A stretch of DNA of 64,000 bases from Oasisia sp. SBJ-2009 (lineage: Eukaryota; Annelida; Polychaeta; Sabellida; Siboglinidae): contig OZ024867.1 in the NCBI GenBank assembly GCA_964017155.1, forward strand, positions 11,210,616-11,274,615, read 5' to 3'. Within the stretch, counting starts at the first letter, position 1, and each line of letters opens with the position of its first letter. A model generated the notes under the pieces. It made no database searches, had not been told where the DNA came from, and worked only from the letters and a program-made list of their open reading frames with translations. Both the position numbers and the translations under genes were made by a program. Shown one piece after another: positions 59,592-64,000 of this stretch.

Positions 59592-59640
59592 GCACGCACG
59601 CACGCACGCACGTACGTACGTACGCGCGCGCGCACCACAC
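59524..59640. repeat. (CA)n with CG/TA-rich end
   Basis: CA dinucleotides pass into (CGCA)n, (CGTA)n and (CG)n, an imperfect alternating purine-pyrimidine run able to form Z-DNA in principle. Confidence 0.95.
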
Positions 59641-60531
59641 ACGCACACACACATATATATATGTATTATTAATAATATAATCATGTGTATATATATATAT
59701 ATATGTAACTATTTAATATACGTATTATTAGCTTACATTTGTTATACGTATTATTATTAGCTTAAATTTAGCAAAGGATAGCGCAAGACAAGCAGAATCT
59801 TCACCCAACCACATGTCATCTACGATTGTACGATGATGATGATGGTTTATGGATTTTAATGCATCGCAAATTAATATTTATATTTATAAAGGGTTAACTG
59901 TCCTCAATGTCTGGACTGAGATCAATTTACAATATTTCAATATTAACTGTTTAATATAATGTAGATTATAAATGTTCCATTCATTCCATACCTTCATCGA
60001 CGTGTTCACTTCAGATCGTTTCACCTCGTTCTTTTCGGGCGTAATTTTCACCCACCAGGCCACCGCGTATTGTGTTCACGGGTGCCTCTGTAGTTAAGAC
60101 ACCCACCGAACTTGTTTACGAGCTTGATCGTTCACGTTGATAGTTGTTTTTCTACATCAAATTATACCTCTTTGTTTCAGTATTAACTATGTACTGCAAA
60201 ACGTTGCCTAGCGTGATGCTACCAGGAAATGACGTCATCAAACGACGCTTTACGTCGTGACGAAATGACGTGATACGTAATGAAGTTGGCCGTGGTTCGT
60301 CGTGCACTTGGTGATGTTCGTGAAATCGTTTTGCAACTACCCAGTGACGGTGTCTGTCAGAGACAAAAAATTATCCGGAAACTGTTGATTTGATAATTGT
60401 ATTGTTCTGTTTCTTCGCCTGAGCCTGTCTTCGTGCATAGTCAAAACCGGGCGACGATTTTGTATGCGATAATCGCCTAGGTATTTGTAATATTACAGCA
60501 TGTAATTACGTGTGTCACGACTTGTGTTGAC
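59641..60531. other. No gene recognised
   Basis: Short TA runs at 59650 and 59685; otherwise unique. No exon recognised. Confidence 0.5.
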
Positions 60532-60859
60532 CCGGTGTAGTGGTCCCAGATTCGGCCGGTCCCAGATTCGGCTAAACGCATACCCCGCATGCGCGCGCAA
60601 GCGCAGTCCCGCTTTCATCTGCTCTGACATAGTGTTGATGACATACGTCACGGCCGGGCCAAGTTTACTCAAAACGCTTACCGTGCATGCATTTTTATGT
60701 AAAACTTGCGAATACAAATCATATTGGAATACTTGATGTACTGCTAACGGAAACTATGTTAGTAATAACGCAGGATCCATACATGCTACCGGTGCGGTCC
60801 CAAATTCGGCAGATTCGTGCCGAATCTGGGCCCGGTCGAATCTGGGACCACGACACCGG
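60532..60859. mobile_element. MITE with CCGGTGT ends and repeated CCCAGATTCGG words
   Basis: Left end ccggtgtagtggtcccagat continues tcggccggtcccagattcgg. The right end is its inverse (cgaatctgggcccggtcgaa, tctgggaccacgacaccgg). Each inverted repeat is about 40 bp and contains the 11-bp word twice. It is 328 bp with no coding capacity. The end sequence and layout resemble 9550-9625 and 41456-41560 although the words differ. Target duplication not evident. Confidence 0.8.
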
Positions 60860-61417
60860 TAATTATGGGTATACATTGTACATAATGTTGTGATTGTTTT
60901 ATTTAAACACGCCTGGATCATCGACTGCTATCGATAAAGCGAGGGTATCAGCTCCTAAGGTTTATTAGTTTTCTTTTTATATTACGTTCTTTAAGCTACA
61001 GTATGAATGTTGTGGACTTGCTATCAGCCAATTTGTGTTTAGTTGCATTATTAAGCTCGGAGAAATGTTTGCAATTTGAAATATTCCACCTGTGACACGT
61101 CCAAATGATCAACAAAACTTCCAGTTTCAAAATAAAAATGATTGGCAATATTTCTGAGGCCTGTAGAATTAACTGCAATACCCTGTGATGTTTAACTTTC
61201 CCACCATCTAGACTGCAGACTTCCTGTTACGATCAATTCTGGGCAGAGGAGCTGGCACCCTCCTTCTAAAACCATATTTGTTTCATCAAGATTGCTTACC
61301 GAGCCTGCAAGGTTCGGATGGCTTGTGGATACATTTCTGGCGAACTATCACCAACACTGGATACTTAGTTGACGTAACATAACAGGCACAGCGTTGAACA
61401 TGTATAAGCTGTAGAAG
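60860..61417. other. No gene recognised
   Basis: No exon, repeat family or RNA recognised. Confidence 0.5.
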
Positions 61418-61920
61418 TGCCGTATTGTTTACATTTTTCCGGGCGTTGAAAAATACCCGGATGACGTTTCTGCGCATGCGGGAGTGGGCCGTTGTCATTA
61501 GTTACCATTAAGTACGTTAATGCTTCCTGCTGTATGTCATATTAAATACATATTTGGTCTGGGACGTATCGGACACTGTGAACAAAAGGACGCATATAAA
61601 CTGTCAGAAAAGTTATTTATCTCAAATTAACACGAGACAAACAGGTTTATGAAGCATTTTTGATAACACACGCAAGTTACATGACTTCAGTGCGCCATAA
61701 TCCGTGATAATGATATAAACAAATGTGATTGTTTAATTTATCTGACGAAATTTTAAGCAATCTTCACACTAAAACTTCAAGAAAGTTAAACAAATAACAG
61801 CCCGTGGTATATATACTACAAACGTTTCGTGTTACCGCATGTTGATGATTTTACATTGATCGCGCATGAGCAGAAACGTCACCCGGATAGTATTTAACGT
61901 TCATATAAAAGTGAGCGCGA
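61418..61920 (+). mobile_element. Palindromic MITE, copy 4
   Basis: Left: tttacatttttccgggcg, gatgacgtttctgcgcatgc. Right: cgcgcatgagcagaaacgtc, acccggatagtatttaacg. The interior (caaattaacacgagacaaac, agtgcgccataatccgtgat) is as in copies 2 and 3. The most diverged copy; outside LCMT1. Confidence 0.75.
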
Positions 61921-62139
61921 CCACGCCAGTGTGAATGCATCTCCTCCCAAGGGTCGTGGGCTACTTCCGGTGTCTAGTCGCTTCTTTGGACTGCCTGACT
62001 GTGATCCACCATTTGGCGATATATTAAAAATACAATGGTGTCAGTGTTGTTTATTCACTTGATCTCTACTTGCAATGCTTCGCTATAAGTGCCTTTCACC
62101 TACGTCAAAATATTGATGGGTCATCAACTCACCAGGGGG

Positions 62140-62460
62140 CCATATCACCAACTTTGTTAAGAGCTCATTGACCCGATTTCGCATTTTAAGATCAATCTTG
62201 ATCCTTAACATATACAGAAAATTGTCAATACCATGACGCGGCGTCATGCCATGAAAATAATGTTCTCGGTATTAGGTGAATGGATATTTGTGTGTTGAAG
62301 AAAAAAACTAATTTAATTTAACAACAATTTTTTATTTATTTAAAAAATAAATAACAACAAATTGTATTTAATTTCAACAAAGAAATAAAAAAATTATATG
62401 AAGATGGGGTTTCCTTAAGACCTCTTAATTTGAGTGAAACATGCCCTATGTGTCGCCTAG
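62140..62460. repeat. Dispersed repeat, related copy at 52.5 kb
   Basis: See 52530-52805. This copy carries an extra AT-rich insertion (about 62300-62395) with inverted tttttatttatttaaaaaat and its complement. Confidence 0.6.
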
Positions 62461-63595
62461 GGCCTTCTTCCGACGAATGCATCAAGGTCTTATAAGATTA
62501 CGTCATAAGTTGATATGCGCACATTTATTGATACAGCAGGGTGCATTCTTATTACTATCCAAGCATAAGCACATAGGATTTTACGTTTAATACAAATATA
62601 TGTACTTTTAACTTACAAATTAGACGTTTCCTGCATATACGATGGCATAAGGTCGCTTCAACATATGCACGCATTGAAGTACATACAGTTATATGCAATA
62701 CATTTATTGCTTGGGCGTCTGAATGGAGCTGCTGTAATTTACTGTACAGAGTATATGAACATATAATGGGCTTACACCGGATACCGTAGCCAGTGGGCGA
62801 AAAGGCGGCATCTTCCGGACCAGTCTGCTGATCTGCTCGCATGGACATCGTCGATAGAAGGTTTACATACATTTATTTTGGGGAACCTCAGCACAACTCC
62901 GCCTTCCCCGCGGTCTCGCGACGCGTCGCGGCGTTGCAAAATAGCCATTTTATTTTGTCGCATCGTCTCTTTCAGGACAGACTTCGGAATACAGGACGAG
63001 AGGGGGAATACTTTTGGAAAGTATCACGCGCTACGGCGCCCGAAATTTCGCTTTCAGTTGTACTGTTTTACTTGGGATACAACACCCACTCACCCACCCC
63101 CAATACATTTCTGCCATCTCCTTCACATTGCCGTGTTTCAGTCGCTTTTGTGCGTATGTGCTTTACACATTTCAACACCCGTTCCAGCGCTACTTCGGAT
63201 TTACTGGGGGTCCAAATTGAAACTCCGGGATCGTAGGTAGATTACCCCACAATCGACACTGGTTTTGTCGCGATGCACGTCTCGATGCAATCATATCTTT
63301 CGTGCAGGCAACGGCTGGGCACGGGAACAGGCCATGACCTGGTCGGACATTTAGTTCTTATGCACCTGTAGAATAACATACTACAGAACTCCACGCAGTA
63401 CTGCGAGTATGGCTTAGTCCCGCAGGATGGTGACGTCAGCGAGAGTACGGCGAGAATAGTCCACGTGACCACCTGAAACGTGAACGAGATCAAACAGGCA
63501 GAAACTGCAGGTTCAGGAGATCTGTTTCTGGTGCAATAATCCATGTAAGCACATTATTATATACTCATGTGAATGCATACATGCATATACTTGCG
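62461..63595. other. No gene recognised
   Basis: Several open frames of 60-130 codons overlap on both strands around 62.8-63.2 kb and 63.24-63.54 kb, but none shows a known motif or consistent splice context. Confidence 0.45.
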
Positions 63596-63734
63596 TGCAC
63601 AAACACACGCACGCATGCATGTATGCATACATATATAAATACATGCATGCATATTGTACACACATAGGCATGTAGATTTGCATAAGCGTGCAGGCATTCA
63701 AGCACACATGCATAATGCAGACATACGTATGCGT

Positions 63735-63803
<69 letters not shown>

Positions 63804-63990
63804 CCACACATACATACACTCGCACATACACACTCTCACACGTGCAGTCAGAAGCAGAAAACAAGATACAGTCAGGCGAATACACGCACGCACACACGCA
63901 CGCGCGCACACACACGCACAAACACACACACACACACACACACACAATGCTGCATTCAGTTGTACTTGCATCGGAATAACACACATAGGC
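63596..63990. repeat. Compound microsatellite region (CA, TA, CATGCATA)
   Basis: Alternating purine-pyrimidine sequence: (GCATRCAT)-like 63600-63735, (CA)n 63737-63778, (TA)n 63779-63802, (CA/CG)n 63885-63946. The cysteine-valine-rich reading frames here are by-products. Confidence 0.9.
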
Positions 63991-64000
63991 CTACAGATGA

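Noticed and set aside
62841..63544. Overlapping 100-131 codon frames as a gene
   Set aside because: Several frames on both strands overlap with no motif, and no splice pattern or similarity favours one of them.

Overview
This is eukaryotic, repeat-dominated DNA, most likely from a marine invertebrate. The signs are a spliced gene with long introns (leucine carboxyl methyltransferase, LCMT1), tRNA-derived SINEs, hAT and pogo/Tigger-like transposase relics, a LINE 3' end, MITEs, and many micro- and minisatellites. There is no bacterial-style gene organisation. The species cannot be named from the sequence alone.

Layout. 0.3-3.5 kb: a decayed hAT element on the minus strand, with a TTF/BED-type finger exon, an intron and catalytic plus dimerisation regions broken by frameshifts. 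3.5-11.8 kb: gene-poor DNA with six kinds of minisatellite (42, 21, 39, 15 and 31 bp units) and a pogo/Tigger-like C-terminal relic. 11.8-30.6 kb: a tandem array of 2,771-bp units (about 6.8 copies with exact register). Each unit is built from smaller related modules, some of which look like exons with splice sites on the minus strand. Diverged single modules flank the array to the right, out to about 33.7 kb. 33.7-37.7 kb: three 28-bp minisatellite arrays alternating with two copies of a transposase-derived coding fragment. 38-43.1 kb: fragments of BED/TTF-finger and pogo-like genes, plus a 21-bp minisatellite.

43.4-59.4 kb: the one clear cellular gene, LCMT1 (plus strand). Four internal exons join in correct phase (43473-43656, 45578-45819, 46265-46374, 47325-47408). 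They are followed by two different, phase-compatible candidate last exons (51584-51725 and 59191-59359). Each candidate encodes a version of the family's C-terminal end, and each has a poly(A) signal downstream. The N-terminal exons were not found. The introns hold a palindromic MITE family, a hAT MITE, SINEs, and a triplicated copy of one splice acceptor. 59.4-64 kb: no gene recognised; MITEs, dispersed repeats and CA/TA microsatellites.

The LCMT1 product would methylate the C-terminal leucine of the PP2A catalytic subunit. Nearly everything else is mobile or tandem-repeat DNA. The most notable signals are the duplicated LCMT1 terminal exon, the higher-order 2,771-bp array with exon-like modules, and a set of element ends that share a CCGGTGTC start and a repeated-word layout.
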